From an uncultured Collinsella sp. (GTDB lineage Bacteria; Actinomycetota; Coriobacteriia; Coriobacteriales; Coriobacteriaceae), in the NCBI GenBank assembly GCA_902493985.1, contig CABURR010000075.1:1-6687 (forward strand): a DNA stretch of 6,687 nucleotides, given 5' to 3'. How positions within the stretch are numbered: the first letter of the stretch is position 1; every line of letters starts with the position of its first letter. Below, piece by piece: positions 1-4,826 of this stretch. The notes below the pieces were generated by a model. The model worked only from the letters and a program-made list of their open reading frames with translations. It made no database searches and was not told where the DNA came from. A program made the translations under genes and the position numbers.

Positions 1-284
1 AGCTTGGAGAGGATCTGGCCTACCAGGTTAACGAGCACGAGCGCCAGAATATAGGGGCTAAAGACCTCAAACACCTGGTCGCCCGCCACGGGGCCGGCCT
101 GGACGCGGTCGACGATAAGCGCCATCACGTAGGTGTTGGCAAACGTAAGCAAAAAGATATAGCCCGCCGACGAGAATACCGAGAGAAAGACGATCAGCGG
201 CTGTGTGCGCGTGACATCCCAAAAACGCTGCAACGTGCGGCGCACGGTGGAGCGTTTGAGCGGACTGGTGCTTTTCTGAGACAT
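1..284 (-). CDS. ABC transporter permease (probably permease-ATPase half-transporter), N-terminal part
   Basis: This is the first 94 residues of a membrane protein that runs off the left edge of the window. After a basic, Ser/Thr-rich cytoplasmic tail (about residues 1-28, with several Lys and Arg) come two hydrophobic segments at about 29-57 and 75-94. They are joined by a short extracytoplasmic loop rich in Gly, Asp and Val. The layout, with an arginine-rich segment leading into the first helix, is that of the membrane domain of type IV (MsbA/MdlB-like) ABC exporters, which usually carry the ATPase at the C-terminus. No ATPase motif can be seen because that part lies outside the window, so substrate and direction of transport are unknown. 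The ATG at 284 is preceded by AAAGGAAG about five bases upstream. The gene follows rmuC in the same direction after a 125-base gap and may have its own promoter there, but I could not pick a convincing one. Confidence 0.72.
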   Translation of the reverse strand, partial: MSQKSTSPLKRSTVRRTLQRFWDVTRTQPLIVFLSVFSSAGYIFLLTFANTYVMALIVDRVQAGPVAGDQVFEVFSPYILALVLVNLVGQILSK

Positions 285-358
285 AGGCTTCCTTTCGCGT
301 CTGATAGGGCGAAACGCCATTGTTGCACACTAAAGCGCGCTTCAGGCACGTACGACAC

Positions 359-382
359 GAAAAGCGCCCGCGCTCCGCGCTT
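359..382 (-). terminator. Weak candidate intrinsic terminator after rmuC
   Basis: On the minus strand a 6-pair stem (AAGCGC pairing with GCGCTT, arms 377-382 and 362-367) with a 9-base G-rich loop is followed by only four U residues before the run is broken. It begins 28 bases after the rmuC stop. The short stem and short U run make termination inefficient at best, so readthrough into the ABC transporter gene is plausible. Confidence 0.3.
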
Positions 383-409
383 GCGCAGACGCCCCGCCGT
401 CAGGCACGG

Positions 410-1765
410 CTAGTCCTTGTCTTCTTGGTCTGCGGGCAGGCCCACGGATGTGAGCCCCAAGATCGCGTCGGCCTCGTCGGCATCCTCCAGGGCGTCGATG
501 TCCTTGAGCTTGCGCTCCATAACGTTGGTGCGCGTGGTGATGATGCCCTCGACCGTCTTTCCCGCGGTCTCGATCTGCTGTTGGGCGCGACGCAGCGCCG
601 CCTGATAGCGCGGCAGCTCGGCCTTGACGGCGGAAAGCACGCGCAGCACGTCATCGGTGCGCTTTTGCAGCCTAAACGTCTGGTAGCTCATCTGCAGGCT
701 GTTGAGGATGGCCGCCATGGTGCTGGGGCCGGCAACGTTGACGTGATAGTCGCGGCCCAGGGTCTCGATAAGCCCGGGGCGACTGACGACCTCGGCGTAC
801 AGGCCCTCAAACGGCACGAACAGAATGCCAAAGTTGGTCGTCGCGGGCACGCTCAGGTACTTCTCGCAGATGTCCTTTGCCTCGCGTTTGACCATCGCAT
901 CGAGCGTCTTGCGCGCAGCGGCGACGGCCTCCGCGTCGCCCGACTCCTGGGCGTCGAGCAGATGCTCGTACGCGTCGCCCGGGAATTTGGAGTCAATCGG
1001 CAGCAGCACGGGATCGCCCTCGTCTACCGGCAGCTTGACGGCAAACTCAACACGCTCCGAGGCGCCAGGCTTGGTGGCAACGTTTTCCAGATACTGGTCG
1101 GGCGTAAGGATGTCCGCCAGGATCGCGCCCAGCTGCACCTCGCCCAAAATGCCGCGCGCCTTCACATTGCCCAGCACGCGCTTAAGGTCGCCCACGCCGG
1201 TGGCGATGGACTGCATGTCGCCCAGGCCCTTGTACACGGCCTCGAGCTGATCACTCACCTGCTTAAACGATGCAGACAGACGATCGTTGAGCGTACGGGA
1301 AAGCTTCTCGTCCACCGTCGCGCGCATCTGGTCGAGCTGAACGTTGTTGTCCTTGCGGATGGCGCCCAGCTGGGCATCGACCGTCTCGCGCACCTTGTCC
1401 AGGCGGTGCTCGATACCCTCGCGGTTGGCGCCCAGCTGCTGGGCCGTCTCACGGCGCAGGTCATCCATACGGTCGCCGGCCTGTGAGAACGCGCGCGCAA
1501 TGGTCAAGTAGCGTTGCTGCTCCACGGCGGCGTCGGTCGTCTGCTGCTGCGCTATGGCGTTTGCCGTGCGGCGGGTTTCTGCCAGCGCGACGTTGAGGGC
1601 ATCGAGCGTGCTGTTGGCCTGCTCGAGCGCCGCGAGCGTCTCCGCGTCGTTGCCGCCACGCTCGTGCAACTCGGCACGAAGGCCTTTAAGCTGCAGGGCG
1701 CAAACCACAGCAACTCCCACCGCCACCAAGGCAATCACGACAAGCGCAATATCAATAGCAGACAT
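410..1765 (-). CDS. rmuC: DNA recombination protein RmuC
   Basis: This is a 451-residue RmuC-family protein with the usual order of parts. An N-terminal membrane anchor spans about residues 5-24, and a long Ala/Glu/Gln/Arg-rich coiled coil about 30-200. A restriction-endonuclease-like core then follows. Visible family marks are the ARGILGEVQL segment (203-212), PIDSKFP (256-262, D258 and K260 fitting a PD-(D/E)xK-type site), the NFGILFVPFEGLYAE stretch (311-325) and AGPSTMAAILNSLQ (345-358). The acidic tail ends in DQEDKD. RmuC limits recombination at inverted repeats in E. coli and is presumed to be a membrane-tethered nuclease; its catalytic activity here is inferred. I chose the ATG at 1765 because GGCGGAG lies five bases upstream; an in-frame TTG at 1798 would add 11 residues but has no better site. 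The gene starts 51 bases after the helix-turn-helix gene, with no terminator between, so it may be co-transcribed with that cassette. Confidence 0.95.
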   Translation of the reverse strand: MSAIDIALVVIALVAVGVAVVCALQLKGLRAELHERGGNDAETLAALEQANSTLDALNVALAETRRTANAIAQQQTTDAAVEQQRYLTIARAFSQAGDRMDDLRRETAQQLGANREGIEHRLDKVRETVDAQLGAIRKDNNVQLDQMRATVDEKLSRTLNDRLSASFKQVSDQLEAVYKGLGDMQSIATGVGDLKRVLGNVKARGILGEVQLGAILADILTPDQYLENVATKPGASERVEFAVKLPVDEGDPVLLPIDSKFPGDAYEHLLDAQESGDAEAVAAARKTLDAMVKREAKDICEKYLSVPATTNFGILFVPFEGLYAEVVSRPGLIETLGRDYHVNVAGPSTMAAILNSLQMSYQTFRLQKRTDDVLRVLSAVKAELPRYQAALRRAQQQIETAGKTVEGIITTRTNVMERKLKDIDALEDADEADAILGLTSVGLPADQEDKD

Positions 1766-1816
1766 AGACTCCGCCCAACAAACCCAATCGAGTATCAATC
1801 AAAACCGCGATCAATC

Positions 1817-2380
1817 TTACCCCGCCACACGCATCGGGCGCCCGGCCCCTTCCTGGGTGCTTCTCTCTTCCGCATATTCCATAATGCGACGCGCCGTTTC
1901 CCTGCTCACTTTTGAGTCATCGCCTGCCAAGTATGCGTATACGTTTCCTTTATTCAAGTGCAGAGCACGGCAGAGGCCATAGCGCGTTACACCCGATTCC
2001 TCCAATGCTTTCAGTGTTCTCTTTCTCATCAGGGCGTTCACCCTTCTGTTAGCCGCTGGCTTTTCTTTCACCCCTCTATACGCACGCCAAACGTTGGCAT
2101 AACGATTAGGGAGCTCACTTTTGGCGCATAGAGACGCCATGTTACCCGCTTGACTGTACAAGGACAAAACGCCTCGGTAATCCTCTTCCATCCACGAGCC
2201 CTCAGATAAACCCAGAACGTATTCGGCTTTTCCTTGCGCCAAAGCGAGCAAAAACAGAGGCTCCGCCACGCGCGGCGCAACCGTCGTCGCCCGCTCAACC
2301 AGTTTTCTAAAACTTAGTGACTGCTGTCCGGACAGCTCTCGGCAATAGCCTTTTAAGAATCCCTCAAAGGTCAAATTCAA
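1817..2380 (-). CDS. Helix-turn-helix protein, putative partner (antitoxin/regulator) of the adjacent nucleotidyltransferase
   Basis: This 187-residue protein is probably cytoplasmic, with no signal peptide or membrane segment. The N-terminal two thirds (about 1-105) look helical and match no domain I can name; they include a hydrophobic stretch around 39-58 and an aromatic segment at 93-102. The C-terminal part (about 115-172) reads as a helix-turn-helix: a basic RKRTLKALEESG helix, then a turn and a recognition-like helix around 137-151 (LCRALHLNKGNVYAYLAG), then ETARRIMEYAEE. The start is TTG at 2380, supported by a near-perfect AAGGAGGTG site seven bases upstream. Its first bases overlap the stop of the preceding gene (TTGA), which suggests translational coupling. 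Pairing of an HTH protein with an AbiEii/DUF6036-type nucleotidyltransferase suggests a toxin-antitoxin or abortive-infection pair, with this protein as the DNA-binding neutralising partner. That role is inference. Base composition is lower in GC than in rmuC. Confidence 0.82.
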   Translation of the reverse strand: MNLTFEGFLKGYCRELSGQQSLSFRKLVERATTVAPRVAEPLFLLALAQGKAEYVLGLSEGSWMEEDYRGVLSLYSQAGNMASLCAKSELPNRYANVWRAYRGVKEKPAANRRVNALMRKRTLKALEESGVTRYGLCRALHLNKGNVYAYLAGDDSKVSRETARRIMEYAEERSTQEGAGRPMRVAG

Positions 2381-2907
2381 CCGAACACCTCCTTTTTGTA
2401 TTGTCTGTATGCGCAGACCATCTCTTGATAACTCCGCTCCGAAGGCGACGAGGCCAACGCCTCTCCTTCATCGAATATAAGCCGCTCGAGCAGATCCCAA
2501 TCAAGTCGATCGATAAATGCTCGACTATGGAGGTCAACGATGTCGTTCGGACGATAGGCATAAAGCTTCATCACCGCCAGATCCTCCAAAGATGGCGTAA
2601 AGTACCTGATAAAATGCGCCCCAATCTCCAATGGGATCAGGCGATCTTCGTAATTGAATGGCATCTGGTTGCAATATGCCACTGCCATACCATTCACCTC
2701 GGGGTATCGAGCTATGATCTCGCGGAGACACCTGTCTGCCTCAAACACATCAATGTCATGTGTAACCGACCGATTCGTCACATCGTTTAGCATGAAGGCG
2801 CATCCTCCCACCAATACAACGCTCGGTCTATCGTCTCTTGGACCTATTTCCAGCTCCACCTCTTCGTCAATGCCCAAAAGAGTCTGCTCTAAATCCTGCT
2901 TATACAT
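2377..2907 (-). CDS. AbiEii/DUF6036-like nucleotidyltransferase, putative toxin of a two-gene cassette
   Basis: This 176-residue protein has the marks of a minimal DNA polymerase-beta-fold nucleotidyltransferase. VVLVGGCAFML (30-40) supplies the Gly-Gly of the nucleotide-binding turn, and THDIDVFE (49-56) supplies the paired acidic residues D51 and D53 expected to hold the metal. SLEDLAVMKLYA (106-117) followed by RPNDIVDL (119-126) resembles the conserved Lys/Asp segment of AbiEii and DUF6036 proteins. The family includes toxins that add nucleotides to RNA, such as tRNA acceptor ends, but the substrate cannot be read from sequence. The ATG at 2907 has AGGA about eight bases upstream. The gene precedes and overlaps the helix-turn-helix gene by 4 bases, so gene order is the reverse of classical AbiE, where the HTH protein comes first. 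GC content is visibly lower than in neighbours (about 47% over 2581-2640 against about 68% over 1141-1200), hinting at acquisition by transfer. It could instead be a non-toxic antitoxin-type nucleotidyltransferase. Confidence 0.82.
   Translation of the reverse strand: MYKQDLEQTLLGIDEEVELEIGPRDDRPSVVLVGGCAFMLNDVTNRSVTHDIDVFEADRCLREIIARYPEVNGMAVAYCNQMPFNYEDRLIPLEIGAHFIRYFTPSLEDLAVMKLYAYRPNDIVDLHSRAFIDRLDWDLLERLIFDEGEALASSPSERSYQEMVCAYRQYKKEVFG
2386..2394 (-). promoter_or_regulatory. Strong Shine-Dalgarno site deciding a TTG start
   Basis: Reading the minus strand, AAGGAGGTG lies inside the last codons of the nucleotidyltransferase gene and ends seven bases before the TTG at 2380. It is nearly a full complement to the 16S rRNA 3' end. 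It supports TTG rather than any later ATG as the start of the helix-turn-helix gene, and would let ribosomes reload at the TTGA stop/start overlap. Confidence 0.8.
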
Positions 2908-2919
2908 AGCAAATCCTAT

Positions 2920-2940
2920 TATTATTCATCTTCAATAATA
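2920..2940. promoter_or_regulatory. A/T-rich inverted repeat, candidate operator of the nucleotidyltransferase-HTH cassette
   Basis: Perfect 7-base arms (TATTATT at 2920-2926 and AATAATA at 2934-2940) flank a 7-base spacer. On the minus strand the repeat ends 12 bases before the ATG at 2907, and it overlaps the region where a promoter -10 box would sit; TATTAT at 2940-2935 is itself -10-like, though I see no good -35 box at the right spacing. The position suits autorepression by the helix-turn-helix protein of this cassette. Low-complexity A/T sequence makes chance symmetry possible. Confidence 0.4.
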
Positions 2941-2957
2941 CTATTCAGTAGCACGGC

Positions 2958-3017
2958 AGGACCTACAGGATGCAAGAATTCTACTCGTGGCGATAATCCC
3001 TACATCCTAGAAGTCCT
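2958..3017. repeat. Imperfect inverted repeat upstream of the cassette
   Basis: Two 18-base arms (2958-2975 and 3000-3017) pair at 13 of 18 positions, built around AGGAC/GTCCT outer and AGGATG/CATCCT inner blocks, with a 24-base spacer. The right arm starts 14 bases after the stop codon of the small membrane protein gene. Neither strand has a U-run after it, so it does not look like an intrinsic terminator. It may be a regulatory site or the border of the low-GC cassette. Confidence 0.35.
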
Positions 3018-3030
3018 AATGTGACAAACG

Positions 3031-3453
3031 CTAACTCTCCCAGCCGGCGCGGATGGTTGTTATGACATCGCCTAGGCGCTGGCCGAGGGCTGACAGATGT
3101 TGGAGCACTTCATTGGGAGAGGCGCCGTTGAGGATGCAGGTGAGGGCATACGAGACCAGGAAAATCACCGCAAGTCCTAACGGAATGAGCACGATCATCG
3201 CTAATGTGCGCAGGCGCTGGCCCACGCGGCGGTGACGCGTGCGGCGTTTGTCGAACGCAAGCTCCTGCGCATACGAATCTTGTTGTACGGAATAGTTCTC
3301 TGGCGCCGATCCGCCCGCAGGCGAAACCGCGGGCGTGGCATTTTGCGCAGGGGGCTGGGCGGCTGCCCTTTGCATTTGCATCTCCATGAGCCGTTGCTGT
3401 TGGCGCAACATGCGCTCGGCTTGTTGCTGCGGGGTCTCAAGAAACAGGTCCAT
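3031..3453 (-). CDS. Small single-pass membrane protein of unknown function
   Basis: This is a 140-residue protein I do not recognise. It opens with a Gln/Met/Arg-rich, probably helical segment (about 8-33, many Gln residues, coiled-coil-like). A flexible Pro/Ala/Gly/Ser stretch (32-52) and a strongly basic cluster (KRRTRHRR at 69-76) follow. One clear transmembrane helix spans about 84-107, and a short C-terminal tail (108-140) follows. The basic residues just before the helix predict that the long N-terminal part stays in the cytoplasm and the tail faces out. I chose the ATG at 3453 because GAGGAGG lies five bases upstream; a longer reading from 3525 begins with an unlikely Gly/Cys/Ala-rich stretch and no ribosome site. 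It stands alone, with over 700 gene-free bases upstream and the cassette's leader downstream. No function can be assigned. Confidence 0.75.
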   Translation of the reverse strand: MDLFLETPQQQAERMLRQQQRLMEMQMQRAAAQPPAQNATPAVSPAGGSAPENYSVQQDSYAQELAFDKRRTRHRRVGQRLRTLAMIVLIPLGLAVIFLVSYALTCILNGASPNEVLQHLSALGQRLGDVITTIRAGWES

Positions 3454-3733
3454 GCTGGCCTCCTCAATCGGAGCATTCGACGCTTGCGCCCAGCATCCCG
3501 CACCGCCAAGGCCACGGCAACGCAATCCGTAGCAATAGCTGCAAAGTTTCTTTTACCAGAAAGCTGTCGAAAAGCTCAACGACTCCCCTACCAGCACTTT
3601 CTATGAGCTTTTTTCATCAGCAATCTTTTGGCCTTCCGCCCTAACGCCAACTGACCAAAATCTAACCAAAAGCTTGACGAAAAACGTGGAGACCGAAACC
3701 TCAAACAAGGCGCAGCGCCCCGAATGAGGTGCG

Positions 3734-3757
3734 AAAAAACAAGGCGGCACGGCCTTG
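3734..3757 (-). terminator. Intrinsic terminator, minus strand
   Basis: On the minus strand CAAGGC (3757-3752) pairs with GCCTTG (3745-3740) over a 6-base loop and is followed at once by six U residues (3739-3734). A second small hairpin (GGGCG/CGCCC, 3757-3769) sits directly upstream. It is a well-formed terminator for leftward transcription, yet the nearest leftward gene, rubrerythrin, ends about 415 bases earlier. It therefore ends either a long rubrerythrin 3' region or an unrecognised leftward transcript. Confidence 0.65.
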
Positions 3758-3769
3758 GGCGAAGCGCCC

Positions 3770-3796
3770 TGGACAGTTAGTTCAAATACGTATAAT
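3770..3796 (+). promoter_or_regulatory. Possible rightward promoter in the left terminal repeat
   Basis: A perfect TATAAT (3791-3796) lies at the inner edge of the left arm of the inverted-repeat segment. A TGGACA (3770-3775, one mismatch to TTGACA) lies 15 bases upstream. The spacing is shorter than the usual 16-18, which weakens the call. If active, it would transcribe the interior of the element toward the hairpin and T-run at 3989-4023. The right arm lacks the TATAAT, so the element would be directional. Confidence 0.3.
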
Positions 3797-3973
3797 TCAG
3801 ACCCCCTCCATATGCCCTAAGATGCTACGCTTGGCGCGATTGATTCCACACAACGGGCAAGTAAGACCTAAAACCAGGCCCTTCAGGCAGCCCAAAGGGG
3901 CTCGATAGGCCTCCAACTGCCAAAAAGCCGACCGCAGAGTGATTGGAAAAATACGTATCTGAACTAACTGCCC
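3771..3973. repeat. 203-base segment with 23-base inverted terminal repeats (MITE-like or repeat-family element)
   Basis: The left end (3771-3793) and the reverse complement of the right end (3951-3973) agree at 21 of 23 positions. Both carry the core CAGTTAGTTCA followed, after one variable base, by ATACGTAT. ATACGTAT is itself an 8-base palindrome and lies at the inner edge of each arm. The interior has no convincing gene but contains small hairpins, for example AGCCC/GGGCT at 3889-3902 with a tetraloop. I see no clear target-site duplication just outside the ends. A small non-autonomous mobile element, an intergenic repeat family or a structured RNA could all produce this; only genome-wide copy number can decide. 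Confidence 0.6.
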
Positions 3974-3988
3974 ACCCCGTACAAGACA

Positions 3989-4023
3989 TGCCGCCCCAAA
4001 AGGGGCGGCACACAAACTTTTTT
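3989..4023 (+). terminator. Tetraloop hairpin followed by a T-run, possible rightward terminator
   Basis: TGCCGCCCC (3989-3997) pairs perfectly with GGGGCGGCA (4002-4010) over an AAAA loop, giving a very stable 9-pair stem. Six T residues follow at 4018-4023, seven bases after the stem rather than directly, so termination efficiency is doubtful. No rightward gene precedes it; the only candidate input is the possible promoter at 3770-3796. On the minus strand no U-run follows, so it is not a rubrerythrin terminator by the usual rule. Confidence 0.4.
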
Positions 4024-4061
4024 ATCAGCTTTTCTGTAGCGAGCACGCGACGACCCAACGC

Positions 4062-4151
4062 CGGAGCGCAGGGCGGGGGAATACCTTTGCCTCGCGCGAC
4101 CCTGCGGAGCCGTGAGCAAGAGGGAAAGGTATTCCCCCGCCCTGCGCTCCG
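4062..4151. repeat. 90-base near-perfect palindrome (32-pair hairpin) after rubrerythrin
   Basis: The arms at 4062-4088 and 4125-4151 are perfect reverse complements over 27 bases. After one G-G mismatch (4089/4124) four more pairs form (4090-4093 with 4120-4123), leaving a 26-base loop. The arm reads CGGAGCGCAGGGC then GGGGGAATACCTTT. The loop carries CTGCGGAGC (4102-4110), which could pair instead with 4146-4154, giving a competing fold. It begins 21 bases after the rubrerythrin stop on the minus strand. No U-run follows on either strand, so it is more likely an RNA-stabilising 3' hairpin, a REP-like repeat or a nuclease/recombination target than a standard terminator. Confidence 0.8.
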
Positions 4152-4172
4152 CAGCCCACATTCGTATCGGCG

Positions 4173-4712
4173 CTAGTAGTTCACCACCTGCTCCTCAAAG
4201 TACGCCTTCGGGTGGTTGCACACCGGGCACACCTCGGGCGCTTCGGCACCCACATGCAGGTGCCCGCAGTTCAGGCACTTCCATACCTTCACGCCCTCGC
4301 GCTCAAACACCTCGCCCGACTCAATGCGCTCGACAAGCTTGTTGTAGCGCTCCTCGTGAGCCTTCTCGACAGCACCGACGCCGCGGAACTTTGCGGCAAT
4401 CTCGGCAAAGCCCTCCTCCTCGGCGGTCTTGGCAAACTCGTCGTACATCGTGGTCCACTCGTAGTTCTCGCCCGCAGCGGCATCACGCAAGTTATCCAGG
4501 GTGTCGGGAACGGCGCCGTCGTGCAGATACTTAAACCACAGCTTGGCGTGCTCGGACTCGTTACCTGCGGTCTCGGCAAAGATATTCGAGATCTGAACGT
4601 AGCCGTCCTTTTTGGCCTTAGATGCGTAGTAGCGATACTTGGTGTGCGCCTGGGACTCGCCGGCAAAAGCGGTCTCGAGGTTCTTCTTGGTTTGGGAGTT
4701 CTCAAAATCCAT
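4173..4712 (-). CDS. rbr: Rubrerythrin
   Basis: This 179-residue cytoplasmic peroxide-reducing protein of anaerobes has the classic two-part layout. The ferritin-like domain (about 1-135) carries the expected diiron ligands: E19 in AFAGES, E52 and H55 in NESEH, E82 and E85 in GENYE, and E116 and H119 in VEKAH. The C-terminal rubredoxin-like domain (about 141-179) has CLNCG (C146, C149) and CPVC (C162, C165) to bind one iron and pass electrons to the diiron site. Length and order are normal for the family. I chose the ATG at 4712, with AAGGGAAG about eight bases upstream; a GTG at 4733 would add seven residues with no clear ribosome site. The glycosylase gene ends 114 bases upstream in the same direction, with no obvious terminator between, so read-through from the Rrf2 operon is possible. 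The large palindrome lies directly downstream. Confidence 0.96.
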   Translation of the reverse strand: MDFENSQTKKNLETAFAGESQAHTKYRYYASKAKKDGYVQISNIFAETAGNESEHAKLWFKYLHDGAVPDTLDNLRDAAAGENYEWTTMYDEFAKTAEEEGFAEIAAKFRGVGAVEKAHEERYNKLVERIESGEVFEREGVKVWKCLNCGHLHVGAEAPEVCPVCNHPKAYFEEQVVNY

Positions 4713-4826
4713 AGGTGTACTTCCCTTCAACACATGCCGCCCGTAGGCTTCGAGCGGCCTTGTCTTTAGGATGCCCTCATGTCGAAAATCTAAACCTTAC
4801 AATCCTGTTCTTCAGATTTGAGCGGG

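Larger units (their letters stand above)
3454..4172. other. Gene-free region of about 720 bases, rich in inverted repeats
   Basis: No reading frame here has a ribosome site plus plausible protein composition. The region holds, from right to left, a 90-base hairpin, a tetraloop hairpin, a segment with inverted terminal repeats and a minus-strand terminator, each listed separately. Two further structures are a long-loop hairpin at 3570-3612 (9-pair stem AAAAGCTCA/TGAGCTTTT, 25-base loop, palindromic for both strands) and a nested hairpin at 3698-3730 (outer ACCTCA/TGAGGT, inner GGCGC/GCGCC). The promoter of the small membrane protein gene should lie between 3454 and about 3620. A weak candidate on the minus strand is TTGAGC, 18 bases, TAAAAG, which I would not rely on. 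Confidence 0.7.

Noticed and set aside
67..330. An 87-codon minus-strand frame at the left edge
   Set aside because: It is out of frame with the ABC transporter permease start at 284, which has a ribosome site and hydrophobic helices. The alternative has neither.
320..1486. A 388-codon open frame on the plus strand opposite rmuC
   Set aside because: It lies antisense to a clearly recognisable RmuC gene, has no ribosome site and an unprotein-like His/Leu/Ala/Gly/Arg composition. Long antisense frames are common opposite GC-rich genes.
3570..3612. Long-loop hairpin AAAAGCTCA/TGAGCTTTT considered as a terminator
   Set aside because: The loop is 25 bases, the stem is A/T-rich and no rightward gene precedes it. 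On the minus strand the U-run is only four. It is noted only as part of the intergenic region.
3797..4015. A 72-codon minus-strand frame inside the inverted-repeat element, containing a CPLCG segment
   Set aside because: It starts at no good ribosome site, crosses the right terminal repeat and part of the tetraloop hairpin, and has only one CxxC. The overlapping frame 3825-4058 is equally open. It could be reconsidered if homologues with silent substitutions are found.
3690..4160. CRISPR array, considered because of the many repeats
   Set aside because: The repeats are inverted pairs, not regularly spaced direct repeats with unique spacers, and no cas gene is present.
4212..4769. A 185-codon plus-strand frame opposite rubrerythrin
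   Set aside because: Rubrerythrin motifs are unambiguous on the other strand. This frame is its mirror.
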